Shown here: piece after piece, positions 22,027 through 29,232 of the stretch
Layout of the letters: the number at the start of each line of letters is the position of its first letter
Position numbering within the stretch: the first letter of the stretch is position 1
NCBI GenBank assembly: GCA_027315455.1
Contig: DAHUXZ010000016.1
Span: forward strand, 1 to 51,026
DNA length: 51,026 bases
Source of the DNA: Thermoplasmata archaeon
GTDB lineage: Archaea > Thermoplasmatota > Thermoplasmata > Lutacidiplasmatales > UBA184
Reading direction: 5' to 3'
Position numbers and translations under genes: made by a program
Notes under the pieces: model-generated
The model's input: the letters and a program-made list of their open reading frames with translations, nothing else
The model's database searches: none
Told to the model about the DNA's origin: nothing

Positions 22027-24698
22027 GGCGCGTGCAACTCACCAGCGTCCGCGTCGAGAACATCCGCAGCTACCGCTCCGCCGAGCTGACCCTCGGCCCC
22101 GGCACCACGCTCCTTACGGGAGACGTGGGCTCGGGCAAGACCTCGCTGCTCTACGCGATCGAGATGGCGCTGTTCGGCTTCGCCGAAGTCGACGCGACGT
22201 ACCTCGTCCGCCATCGCGCCCGCTCGGCCGAGGTCCGGCTCGCCCTCACCGACGCGGCCCACCGCTACGAGCTCGGCCGCCGCTTCCAGCGCCGGACGCG
22301 CCGGGGGCGCGACGTCTTCGAGCTCGAGGAGAGCTCCTATGCCGTCGACGGCGCGAAGAGCCTCTACTCGGCGACGGAGGTCCGCCAGCGCGCGATCGAC
22401 CTTCTGGGCTTTCCGGACAACCCCAACCCCCGGGCCCACTCCGACCTGTGGCGCTGGGCGGTCTACGTCCCCCAGGAGCAGATGCGCGCGATCCTCGAGG
22501 CGGACCCGGAGGACCGGCTCCAGACGGTCCGCAAGGCGCTCGGGCTCGAGCAGTACCGGACGGCCGCCGACAACGCCGTCCTGGTCGCGGCCGACCTCCG
22601 CCGGTCCGGCGAGCACCGCCGTGCCGAGGCCCGCGGCCTCGATCATTTCGAGACCGCGCGGACCGGCCTCGCGGCCGAGATCGCGTCCCGCAGCGAGGCC
22701 GCGGCGCTCCGGGCCACCGAGCGGGACGCGCGGCGCTCGGAGGTCGACGGACGCGCCGCCGAGCTCGAGCTCTCCGATGCGGCCGAGCGCTCGGTGGAGC
22801 GCGACCGCACGGAGCTCGCGCAGCTCGCCGAGCGGCGGCACGAGGCCGAGCGGAACCGGGCCCGCCGCCACGACCGGCTCGCCGAGATCGCGCGGGAGAA
22901 GGCGCGCCGTGCGGCCGAACGCGACTCGGCGGAGCCGAGGTCCCGCGAGCTCGCCGCGCTTCAGACTCGAGTGGAGGAGGAGACGCGCGCGCTCGCCGCC
23001 CTGCGGACCGAGCGCGACCTAACCGAGGGCGCGGCCGCAGAATCCGCGGCGGCGGACTCCGCCCGGCGGGGCGCGCGGGAGGCGCTCGCGAACGTCGGGG
23101 CCGACCTCACCCGGGCGGAGGCCGAGCGCCTCCACGCGGCCGAGGAGCTCGACCGCTGGCGGAAGGAGGGCCCCACGCGCGAGCCACCCGCGCCGACGCC
23201 CCGCACGTTGGCGGAGATCGATGCGGCCATCGCTTCTAGCCGCCCCGCGCTGGAGGCGGCCGTCGCCGACGCCGCGCGGCTCGCGCACGTTCGGGACGAG
23301 ACCGAGGAGCTCCTCCAGGCCGGCGTCTGCCCCCGGTGCCACCAGCCGGTCCGAGGCGAGGCCTACGCGAGCCACCTGAGCGAGGCCACCGCGGAGCTCC
23401 GCCGGGCCGAGGCGCGGCGCGGGGAGGCCCAGGAGGCGCTGCGTCGGCTGGACGAGGAACGACGCTCGCGGGAACGCTACGAGCGCGCCAAGGGCCGTTT
23501 CGACGAGCTCGAGCGCGCCCGTGCCTCGGCGCTCGCCGCCGTCCGATCCGCCGAGGGACGCCGGGACCGGCTCGCGCTCCGCAGGGAAGAGCTCGAGCGC
23601 GACGCGGCGGCGGCCGACGCCCGCGTCGCCGCCGCGCGCCCGGCCACCGAAGCGCTGACCGCGCTGCGCGCCCGCCTCGTTCGGGCCGAGGGCGATCTTT
23701 CCGCCCTCCAGCGCCGTGTGACCGAGACCTCGTCGGCGCTCGACGCCGCCCGCTCCGCCGGCGAGGCGCTCGCCCGGGCGGAGGAGGAGGAGGCGCGCGT
23801 CCGCCACGACCTTGACGAGGACTCGGGGACGCTGGCGGAGATCGACCGACGTCGTGACGAGGTCGACCGACGGATCGGCGCCGCGGGCGACGTGACGGCC
23901 CGGCGCGGCGAGGCCGAGCGTCGCCTCGCCGCCGCCCGGGCCGGGCTCGAGGCCGCGGGCCTCGCGGCCGCACGGGAGCTCGCCCTCCTCGAGACCGCCC
24001 GCGCACGCCTGGACGAGGCCTTGGCCCGGGTCGAGGAGCGGCGGAACCTCATCGCCGACGCCGACGAGCGGGACGCGCTCGGGCGCTGGATCAACGGTCC
24101 GTTCCGCGACGGCGTCCTCCTTCTCGAGCATCGGCTGCTGGCGCGCGCCCAGGCCGAGTTCGACCGGCACTTCGCCCGCTACTTCGCGTCGCTCGTCGAG
24201 GACCCGGCGCTCTCGGCCCGCTCCGACGCCCAGTTCTCGCCCGCCGTCGAGATCGACGGCGAGCTCACTCCGCCCGAGGCGCTCAGTGGCGGGGAGCGAA
24301 CGGCGCTCGCGCTTGCCTTCCGGCTCGCCCTCGGCTCCGTGGTACGCGGCGCCGGCCGCCTCCGGCTCGACACGCTCATCCTGGACGAACCGACCGACGG
24401 GTTCTCGCCGGAACAGGTGGTCCGCATGGGCGAGCTTCTCGAGGGCCTCGGGATCCCGCAGGTCCTGCTCGTCTCGCACGAGGCCCAGCTCGCGGCCGTC
24501 GCGGACCGGGTCGTCCGCGTCCGAAAGGAGGCCGGCGCGTCGACGCTCGCCGCCGACGACGGCCCGTCGCCGGGGTCGGAGGCCCCATCGCCGGGGTCCG
24601 AGGCCCCGTCGCCGGGGTCGGAGGCCCCGTCGCCGCGGCCGCGACGGGTGCGCTCCCCTCGCCTGGATGCTCCCGGACCGGGCGTGCCGCCGGCCTAG
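22023..24698 (+). CDS. rad50: Rad50 DNA repair ATPase
   Basis: An 891-residue SMC-like ATPase that tethers DNA ends and controls Mre11. Walker A GDVGSGKT is at 33-40. Two long Ala/Arg/Glu coiled coils flank a zinc hook with CPRC at about 436-439. The ABC signature LSGGER lies near 754-759 and Walker B LILDEPTDG follows. The start is GTG 22023, overlapping the mre11 stop by 4 bp. The C-terminus ends in an unusual Pro/Ser/Gly-rich tail with three near-perfect 7-residue repeats (PSPGSEA) and a basic end. Its stop overlaps the convergent AKR gene. Confidence 0.93.
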   Translation: MRRVQLTSVRVENIRSYRSAELTLGPGTTLLTGDVGSGKTSLLYAIEMALFGFAEVDATYLVRHRARSAEVRLALTDAAHRYELGRRFQRRTRRGRDVFELEESSYAVDGAKSLYSATEVRQRAIDLLGFPDNPNPRAHSDLWRWAVYVPQEQMRAILEADPEDRLQTVRKALGLEQYRTAADNAVLVAADLRRSGEHRRAEARGLDHFETARTGLAAEIASRSEAAALRATERDARRSEVDGRAAELELSDAAERSVERDRTELAQLAERRHEAERNRARRHDRLAEIAREKARRAAERDSAEPRSRELAALQTRVEEETRALAALRTERDLTEGAAAESAAADSARRGAREALANVGADLTRAEAERLHAAEELDRWRKEGPTREPPAPTPRTLAEIDAAIASSRPALEAAVADAARLAHVRDETEELLQAGVCPRCHQPVRGEAYASHLSEATAELRRAEARRGEAQEALRRLDEERRSRERYERAKGRFDELERARASALAAVRSAEGRRDRLALRREELERDAAAADARVAAARPATEALTALRARLVRAEGDLSALQRRVTETSSALDAARSAGEALARAEEEEARVRHDLDEDSGTLAEIDRRRDEVDRRIGAAGDVTARRGEAERRLAAARAGLEAAGLAAARELALLETARARLDEALARVEERRNLIADADERDALGRWINGPFRDGVLLLEHRLLARAQAEFDRHFARYFASLVEDPALSARSDAQFSPAVEIDGELTPPEALSGGERTALALAFRLALGSVVRGAGRLRLDTLILDEPTDGFSPEQVVRMGELLEGLGIPQVLLVSHEAQLAAVADRVVRVRKEAGASTLAADDGPSPGSEAPSPGSEAPSPGSEAPSPRPRRVRSPRLDAPGPGVPPA
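24564..24626 (+). repeat. Three 21-bp tandem repeats in the rad50 3' end
   Basis: Units start at 24564, 24585 and 24606 with two substitutions in the middle copy, then a decayed fourth copy. In frame they encode PSPGSEA repeats in the Rad50 tail. Confidence 0.85.
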
Positions 24699-25816
24699 CG
24701 GAGCCGACGCCGGAACTCGGCTTCGGTCCAGGGCTCGCGGCCCGCGACCTCGAGGTTCTCCGCGAGGTGGTCGGCCCGCTTCTGGCCGACCAGCGCCGCG
24801 AGGTTGCCGGGGGCCGACCGGGCAAACTGGAGGGCGGCCTGCGCGGGGCTAAGCCCCGCGACGGCCGACCCGCCCCGGGTGAGCTGGCCTTGGTGGAGGG
24901 GAACGCTGGTGAAGACACCGATCCCGAGGGCCTCGGCGGCGGCGAAAAGGCTGACCCGTCGGCCGCCCAGACGCTGGCTGGGCACGCTCGCCGCTTCGGG
25001 CATCGCGAGGCTGAACGGGGCCTGCACGAAGCAAAACCCGTGCTCCTTCCCGCCCACCTCCTCGGCGAGCTCGACGACGGAGCCGAGGTCGAGGTGGCGG
25101 GGGTCCGGTTCGGCAAGACGCAGGCTGTCCCAGGTCGCGAGACCGTACGCGACGATCGAGCCGTCGGAGCGCCGGCGCTCGAGGAACTCGAAGGCCCGGC
25201 GCAGCCGTTCGCGGAACTCCATCGGCCCGACCACGGGGAGCTGGGCGTCGGCGGCGTTGTGGAGATAGAACAGGTCGATCGTCGCGAGGCCCAGGTTCGT
25301 GCGGCTGCGCTCGAGCTGGTCGGCGAGGTAGCTCGGGCTCATCGCGTGCGAGCCGTCCACGATGTCGTTCGGGTCCAGCGCTCCGGAGGCGATCAGGACC
25401 TCCTCCACGTAGCGTTGCGGGGTCCGGGCGTCCTCGGCGTCGGGCGCGAGGTAGCCGGCCTTGGTGGCGACGAAGACCTCGTCCCGGGCCACGCGGCCGC
25501 CGTCCACGAGGTGGGCCACGGCGCGACCCACGCTGCGCTCCGCCCTCTGGTAGCGGTAGTTGATCGCCGAGTCGAGGACATTGACCCGGCCCGATTCGAG
25601 GCAGACACGGACCGCCTCCTCGACCGCGGTGTCCGTCTGGGGATCCGGTCGACCGATGTAGGTCCCGAGCCCGATGCTCGACAGCGTGAGCCCGCCGGGC
25701 GCGCGCCGGAAGTGCGTGGGAGGCAGGTGCACCCGCTCCGCGCTTCGGAGGGCGAACCTCCGCGTACCCTCCGGGGTGGCGCGGCCCTCGATCCCGCCCA
25801 CGTCCGGAACGGGCAC
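24695..25816 (-). CDS. Aldo/keto reductase family protein
   Basis: A 373-residue AKR (TIM barrel, NAD(P)H-dependent oxidoreductase). The catalytic tetrad is visible: Asp in LDSAINYR, Tyr in the same helix (NYRYQRAE), Lys in VATKAGY, His in LFYLHNA. The C-terminal cofactor region (SVPLHQGQL, VGQKRADHLAEN) is present. It is longer than typical AKRs through an N-terminal lead of about 45 residues and an insertion near 150. GTG 25816 gives the longest form; a TATA-like GCTTTTGAG would instead fit a leaderless GTG at 25801. Substrate unknown; it is unlinked to neighbours by operon. Confidence 0.8.
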   Translation of the reverse strand: MPVPDVGGIEGRATPEGTRRFALRSAERVHLPPTHFRRAPGGLTLSSIGLGTYIGRPDPQTDTAVEEAVRVCLESGRVNVLDSAINYRYQRAERSVGRAVAHLVDGGRVARDEVFVATKAGYLAPDAEDARTPQRYVEEVLIASGALDPNDIVDGSHAMSPSYLADQLERSRTNLGLATIDLFYLHNAADAQLPVVGPMEFRERLRRAFEFLERRRSDGSIVAYGLATWDSLRLAEPDPRHLDLGSVVELAEEVGGKEHGFCFVQAPFSLAMPEAASVPSQRLGGRRVSLFAAAEALGIGVFTSVPLHQGQLTRGGSAVAGLSPAQAALQFARSAPGNLAALVGQKRADHLAENLEVAGREPWTEAEFRRRLR

Positions 25817-25911
25817 CGTCCGCTCAAAAGCTTCCCGGGGCGGGGCTCCCGCGGGGCGTCGGTGAGTCGAGGTTGATATGCCGGCCGGCGTGCGGGTCCC
25901 GGGGGAGCTCC

Positions 25912-26028
25912 GTGCCTCGCCGCAAGTACGGCCGTCTACGCAAGCCGATCCCTCCGCTCACGCGGGAGCACTGCCGGTTCTGCCGACTGCGGCGGCCGTG
26001 TCCGGTGCATCCGCGTACCGAGACCTGA
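25912..26028 (+). CDS. Basic CxxC micro-protein, 38 residues
   Basis: Starts MPRRKYGRLRKPIPPLTREH and continues with CRFC, an Arg-rich stretch, and CPVH before the TGA. The C-x2-C...C-x2-H spacing over a 10-residue loop would make one zinc knuckle, with a strongly basic N-terminus suited to RNA binding. A TATA-like TTGATATG (25873-25880) predicts transcription start near 25902, followed at once by an SD-like GGGGGAG (25901-25907) and GTG at 25912. It resembles ribosome-associated small zinc proteins in style, but I recognise no family. Divergent from the AKR gene. Confidence 0.5.
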   Translation: MPRRKYGRLRKPIPPLTREHCRFCRLRRPCPVHPRTET

Positions 26029-26158
26029 GCCCGACGCCCGGTCGCATCGGGACGCCGCCGGGCCGGGCCTCGTCCGGTCGCACCCGCTCCTCGCGCGCGC
26101 GCCGACGTGCACCGCAAGCACTCGGCGATGCCCGGCCGGACGTCCCGGCGCCCGCGGG

Positions 26159-27679
26159 CTACGGCAGCGCGGAGTCCGTACGGCCCGGTCCGGGACGAAC
26201 CGTGCCGCCGGCCGCCGCGTGCGGCGCCTTCCCCGGGGCCGCCGATCCGCGGGTCCCGAGGAGAAGGGGGGTGGCGATCTCCTCGTGGAAGCGGTCGACG
26301 ACCCGGCCGACCTCGCGGAGGACCGCGTCGGAGATGCGCCCGCGCGCTCGGGCCAGGATCGCCTCGATCTCGAACCGCGCCTGCTGCCAGCGGTAGAGGC
26401 GCTGGGGATACGCCGCCTCGAAGAGAAGCGCCCGGCCCCCCTCGCGCCGCGTCGAGGAGCTCCGACCGGAAAGGCGGTCCTTGACGGCGTCGTAGAACCG
26501 GGTCCCCGGCAAGGGAACCGCGATCGAGACCGAGTACTCCTCGGGGCTGAACCGGCGGAACAGCGCGAGGGTCGCCTCGATGTCCTCGAGCGTCTCCCCG
26601 GGGTAGCCGAGCATCAGGAACCAGAACTGCCGGACGCCCGCCCGGCGGAGGCTCTCCGCGGTCCGCTCGATCTGGCCGAGCTTGGTGCCGCGGTTCATGA
26701 GGTCGAGCATCTTCTGGCTGCCGGACTCGACCCCGACGTAGACGCGGGCCAGCCCGGCGGCCTTGAGCCGTTCGAGGAGGTCGGGCTTGAGCAGGTCGAC
26801 GCGGGCGAGGCACTCGAACTTGAGCTCGAGCCCGGCGCCGATCATCCCGTCGAGGAGGGTCTCGAGCCAGCTGCGCTGGATGCCGAAGACGTCGTCGCAG
26901 AAGCGGACGTAGTCGACCCCGAAACGGTCGTGCAGGGCGCGCAGTTCGGCAAGGACCCGTTCGGGACTCTGCTGGCGGAAGGTCCGGCCGAAGGTCGGCT
27001 TCGAGCACCAGGAACAGTCGAACGGACATCCGCGGGAGGTGAGCACGGCGGAGCGCCGCTCGCCGGTCCGCGCCTCCCATCGCGCAAGGTACTCTTCCAT
27101 GTCGACGAGATCCCACGCCGGCAACGGGAGGCGGTCGAGGTCTCGAAGGAACGGCCGACGGGGTCCGCGAACGATGACCCCCTCGCGAAGCACGAGCGTG
27201 CCGGGGACCCCCGCGACGTCCTCGCCCGCCGCCGCCTTCCGCGCGACCTCGGTCAGGGTCTCCTCGCCCTCCCCGGTCGCGACGGCGTCGAACCCGCCGG
27301 CCAGGTACGCCTCAGGGCGGGTCGCGGCATCCGGCCCGCCGGCGATGGCGAGCGCCCCGGCCGCCCGCGCCGCGCGGGCGACCTCGAGGGCGCGCGGAAA
27401 CATGAGGGTCTTCGTGTGCACCCCGACCACGTCCGGTCGGTTCGCCCGCACGCTGGTGCGAAGGGGGCCAAGGTCCCGGGCGAACGTGAGGTCGACCATC
27501 CCGACCTCGCTGCCGGCGTCGCGGAGGTACGCGCCCAAGGTCAGGAGGCCGAGGGAGGGGTACAGCTCGACGAACTTGCGCTCCATCGGGTCCGCGCGGG
27601 CGAGGTACGGGTCGACGAGCAGGACCCGGGGGCGGGCTCGCCCTCGGGGCGAGCCGGAGGCCGCCGCGCGCTCAGGCAT
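26159..27679 (-). CDS. B12-binding-domain radical SAM protein
   Basis: A 506-residue protein with an N-terminal cobalamin-binding-like Rossmann domain (about 18-160: VLLVDPYLAR, VVGVHTKT, AIAGGPDA) and a radical SAM core with CxxxCxxC at Cys218, 222 and 225 (CPFDCSWC), then GGE-like and strand motifs (VYVGVESGS, FWFLMLGYPGET). The family includes methyltransferases and ring-modifying enzymes; the exact reaction is not deducible. The ATG at 27679 overlaps the ferredoxin gene end by 8 bp, so the ferredoxin may be its electron donor and SufU may supply clusters. Longer upstream frame is a shadow. The C-terminus is Pro/Gly/Ala-rich. Confidence 0.82.
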   Translation of the reverse strand: MPERAAASGSPRGRARPRVLLVDPYLARADPMERKFVELYPSLGLLTLGAYLRDAGSEVGMVDLTFARDLGPLRTSVRANRPDVVGVHTKTLMFPRALEVARAARAAGALAIAGGPDAATRPEAYLAGGFDAVATGEGEETLTEVARKAAAGEDVAGVPGTLVLREGVIVRGPRRPFLRDLDRLPLPAWDLVDMEEYLARWEARTGERRSAVLTSRGCPFDCSWCSKPTFGRTFRQQSPERVLAELRALHDRFGVDYVRFCDDVFGIQRSWLETLLDGMIGAGLELKFECLARVDLLKPDLLERLKAAGLARVYVGVESGSQKMLDLMNRGTKLGQIERTAESLRRAGVRQFWFLMLGYPGETLEDIEATLALFRRFSPEEYSVSIAVPLPGTRFYDAVKDRLSGRSSSTRREGGRALLFEAAYPQRLYRWQQARFEIEAILARARGRISDAVLREVGRVVDRFHEEIATPLLLGTRGSAAPGKAPHAAAGGTVRPGPGRTDSALP

Positions 27680-27869
27680 GGAGCGCGGGAGGACGGTAGC
27701 GCACGTCCCCGGAGATCGCGCCGACCGGGCAGTAGGGAAGGCACCAGCCGCAGTCGGTGCAGGTCGGGAGGACCTCGAGCCGAGTGGGGGTGAGCTCCAG
27801 GGCCTGCGGTGGACAGACCCCGACGCAGAGCCCGCAGAGGACACACATGTCCGGGTCGATGTCGATCAC
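27672..27869 (-). CDS. 2[4Fe-4S] ferredoxin
   Basis: A 65-residue ferredoxin with two complete cluster motifs, CVLCGLCVGVCP and CTDCGWCLPYCP, separated by a typical linker. It should carry low-potential electrons. GTG 27869 overlaps the sufU stop by 4 bp (GTGA) and the gene runs 8 bp into the radical SAM gene, so the three form one coupled operon. Start is decided by that overlap; the longer frame upstream lies inside sufU in another frame. Confidence 0.88.
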   Translation of the reverse strand: MIDIDPDMCVLCGLCVGVCPPQALELTPTRLEVLPTCTDCGWCLPYCPVGAISGDVRYRPPALHA

Positions 27870-28294
27870 GTCGGGGCCGCGCCTCCCGTGGCGGCCTCCG
27901 CCCCAACCGTCGGCGCGGCGGCGGCCGGATGGAGCGCGCGTCCCAGGGCGGCAAAGCCCGTCAGCGCGCACTTGACGCGGACCGGCGACAACGGGATGCC
28001 GATCAGCCGCAGCACGTCGTCCCGCGTGAGCGCTCCGACGGCGGCGAGGTGCATCCCCTTGACCTTCTGCGTGAGCAGCGAGCTCGAGGCGACACAGATC
28101 GCGCATCCGTCGCCCGAGAACCGGACGTCCTCGACGAGGGTGCGGGAGGCATCCAGCTTGAGCTGCATCTGGATGTGGTCGCCGCAGAGGGGGTTCGACT
28201 CTTCCCCCGAAAGGTCCGCCTCGGCGAGAGGGCCGAAGTTCTGGGGGGACTTGTAGTGCTGGAGGATGATCTCCTGGTACATGTCGTAGGCCAT
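27866..28294 (-). CDS. sufU: SufU/IscU-like Fe-S cluster scaffold or sulfur acceptor
   Basis: A 142-residue IscU/SufU-fold protein. The three conserved cysteines are present: NPLCGD, GCAICVASSS and VRVKCALTG; the Asp after the first Cys is also kept. The GCAIC/ASSS region with the insertion before the third Cys is SufU-like. In Gram-positive bacteria SufU accepts sulfur from SufS. The C-terminus is a low-complexity Ala/Gly/Thr tail. A minus-strand TATA (TTAATAG near 28330) and a GGGGAGG SD precede ATG 28294. First gene of the sufU-ferredoxin-radical SAM operon; its partner sufS is at 37508. Confidence 0.88.
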   Translation of the reverse strand: MAYDMYQEIILQHYKSPQNFGPLAEADLSGEESNPLCGDHIQMQLKLDASRTLVEDVRFSGDGCAICVASSSLLTQKVKGMHLAAVGALTRDDVLRLIGIPLSPVRVKCALTGFAALGRALHPAAAAPTVGAEAATGGAAPT

Positions 28295-28481
28295 CGTGAC
28301 CTCCCCGTCACTCCCCCAGCGACGGGACGCTATTAAGAGCCTTCCGGCGGCGGGGCTCGCCGCGGAGACCGGCCGCGCCCACGCAACGGCCCCCCCCAGG
28401 TCGGCCGGGCAACTCCCCGGCGAGCGGAGGGTTCGGCCAACGAACGGGCGGGGCTTTTATCCGGCGCCGCCTCCCGGGTCC

Positions 28482-29117
28482 ATGGCCGTCCCGGTCCGCC
28501 TCTACACGATGCCGATCAGCCACTACTGTGTCTCGGCGGAGCGGATGCTCGCGCTCAAGGGGATCCGCTACGACCCGGTCCGGGTCCCGTACCACGACAA
28601 GCGCGAGCTCCTGCGGGAGACCGGCCAGGACTACGTGCCGGCCCTTCGATGGGGCCGGACCGTCGTCCCGTGGAAGGAGATCCCCGCGTTCCTCGAACAG
28701 CGGCAGCCGCTCCCGCCGCTGTTCCCCCCGGGTCTGGCCGGCGAAGCGGCCCTCCTCCAGAACTGGGCGCACCAGGTGCTCGAAGAGCGGGTCTGGCGCG
28801 CCGTCGTGACCCGCGTCGGCGGGAGCCTGAGCGACGAACTGGAGCGGTGGGTCTTCGAGGAGATGCAGACCCGGGCCCGGGGGCCCTGGCACGTGCTTAA
28901 GGCCCGCGAGCCGGAGTTCCGGAAGGAAATGGAGGAGCATCTCGGGATGGTCGAGCGGATCCTTGAGGGCCGGGAGTGGATCCTCGGGCAACCCTCGGTC
29001 GCTGACTGTGGTGTATTCGGGGCGATCTCCCCCCTCGTGGCCGCCGGCGGCGCGGTCCCGGCGCGCTTCCGCCGCCTCCGCCAGTGGCAGGCTCGAGTGG
29101 CGCGACTCGGTCGGTAG
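28482..29117 (+). CDS. Glutathione S-transferase-fold protein
   Basis: A 211-residue protein with an N-terminal thioredoxin-like GST domain (about 4-80: VRLYTMPISHYCVSAER, cis-Pro loop in YVPALRW) and an all-helical C-terminal domain (SVADCGVFG near 170). GSTs are uncommon in archaea, and most archaea lack glutathione, so the thiol cofactor may differ. The Cys in SHYC sits at the usual catalytic N-terminal position. ATG 28482 is leaderless from TTTTATCC about 26 nt upstream. Divergent from sufU; a hairpin follows its stop. Possibly transferred from bacteria (inference). Confidence 0.78.
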   Translation: MAVPVRLYTMPISHYCVSAERMLALKGIRYDPVRVPYHDKRELLRETGQDYVPALRWGRTVVPWKEIPAFLEQRQPLPPLFPPGLAGEAALLQNWAHQVLEERVWRAVVTRVGGSLSDELERWVFEEMQTRARGPWHVLKAREPEFRKEMEEHLGMVERILEGREWILGQPSVADCGVFGAISPLVAAGGAVPARFRRLRQWQARVARLGR

Positions 29118-29178
29118 GCAGTGGGCGGAGGCCGCGGCGCGTCGAGCCGTATCGCCGCAACGGACCGTGTCGGCGTCC

Positions 29179-29199
29179 GCCGAGGCGCGGGGCCTCGGC
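29179..29199 (+). terminator. Hairpin between GST and surface-protein genes
   Basis: GCCGAGGC/GCCTCGGC, perfect 8-bp stem with a 5-nt loop, just before the TATA-like CTTAAG (29203-29208) of the next gene. Confidence 0.4.
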
Positions 29200-29232
29200 A
29201 GACTTAAGCGACCCCCGGAGCGTGCCCGCCTC

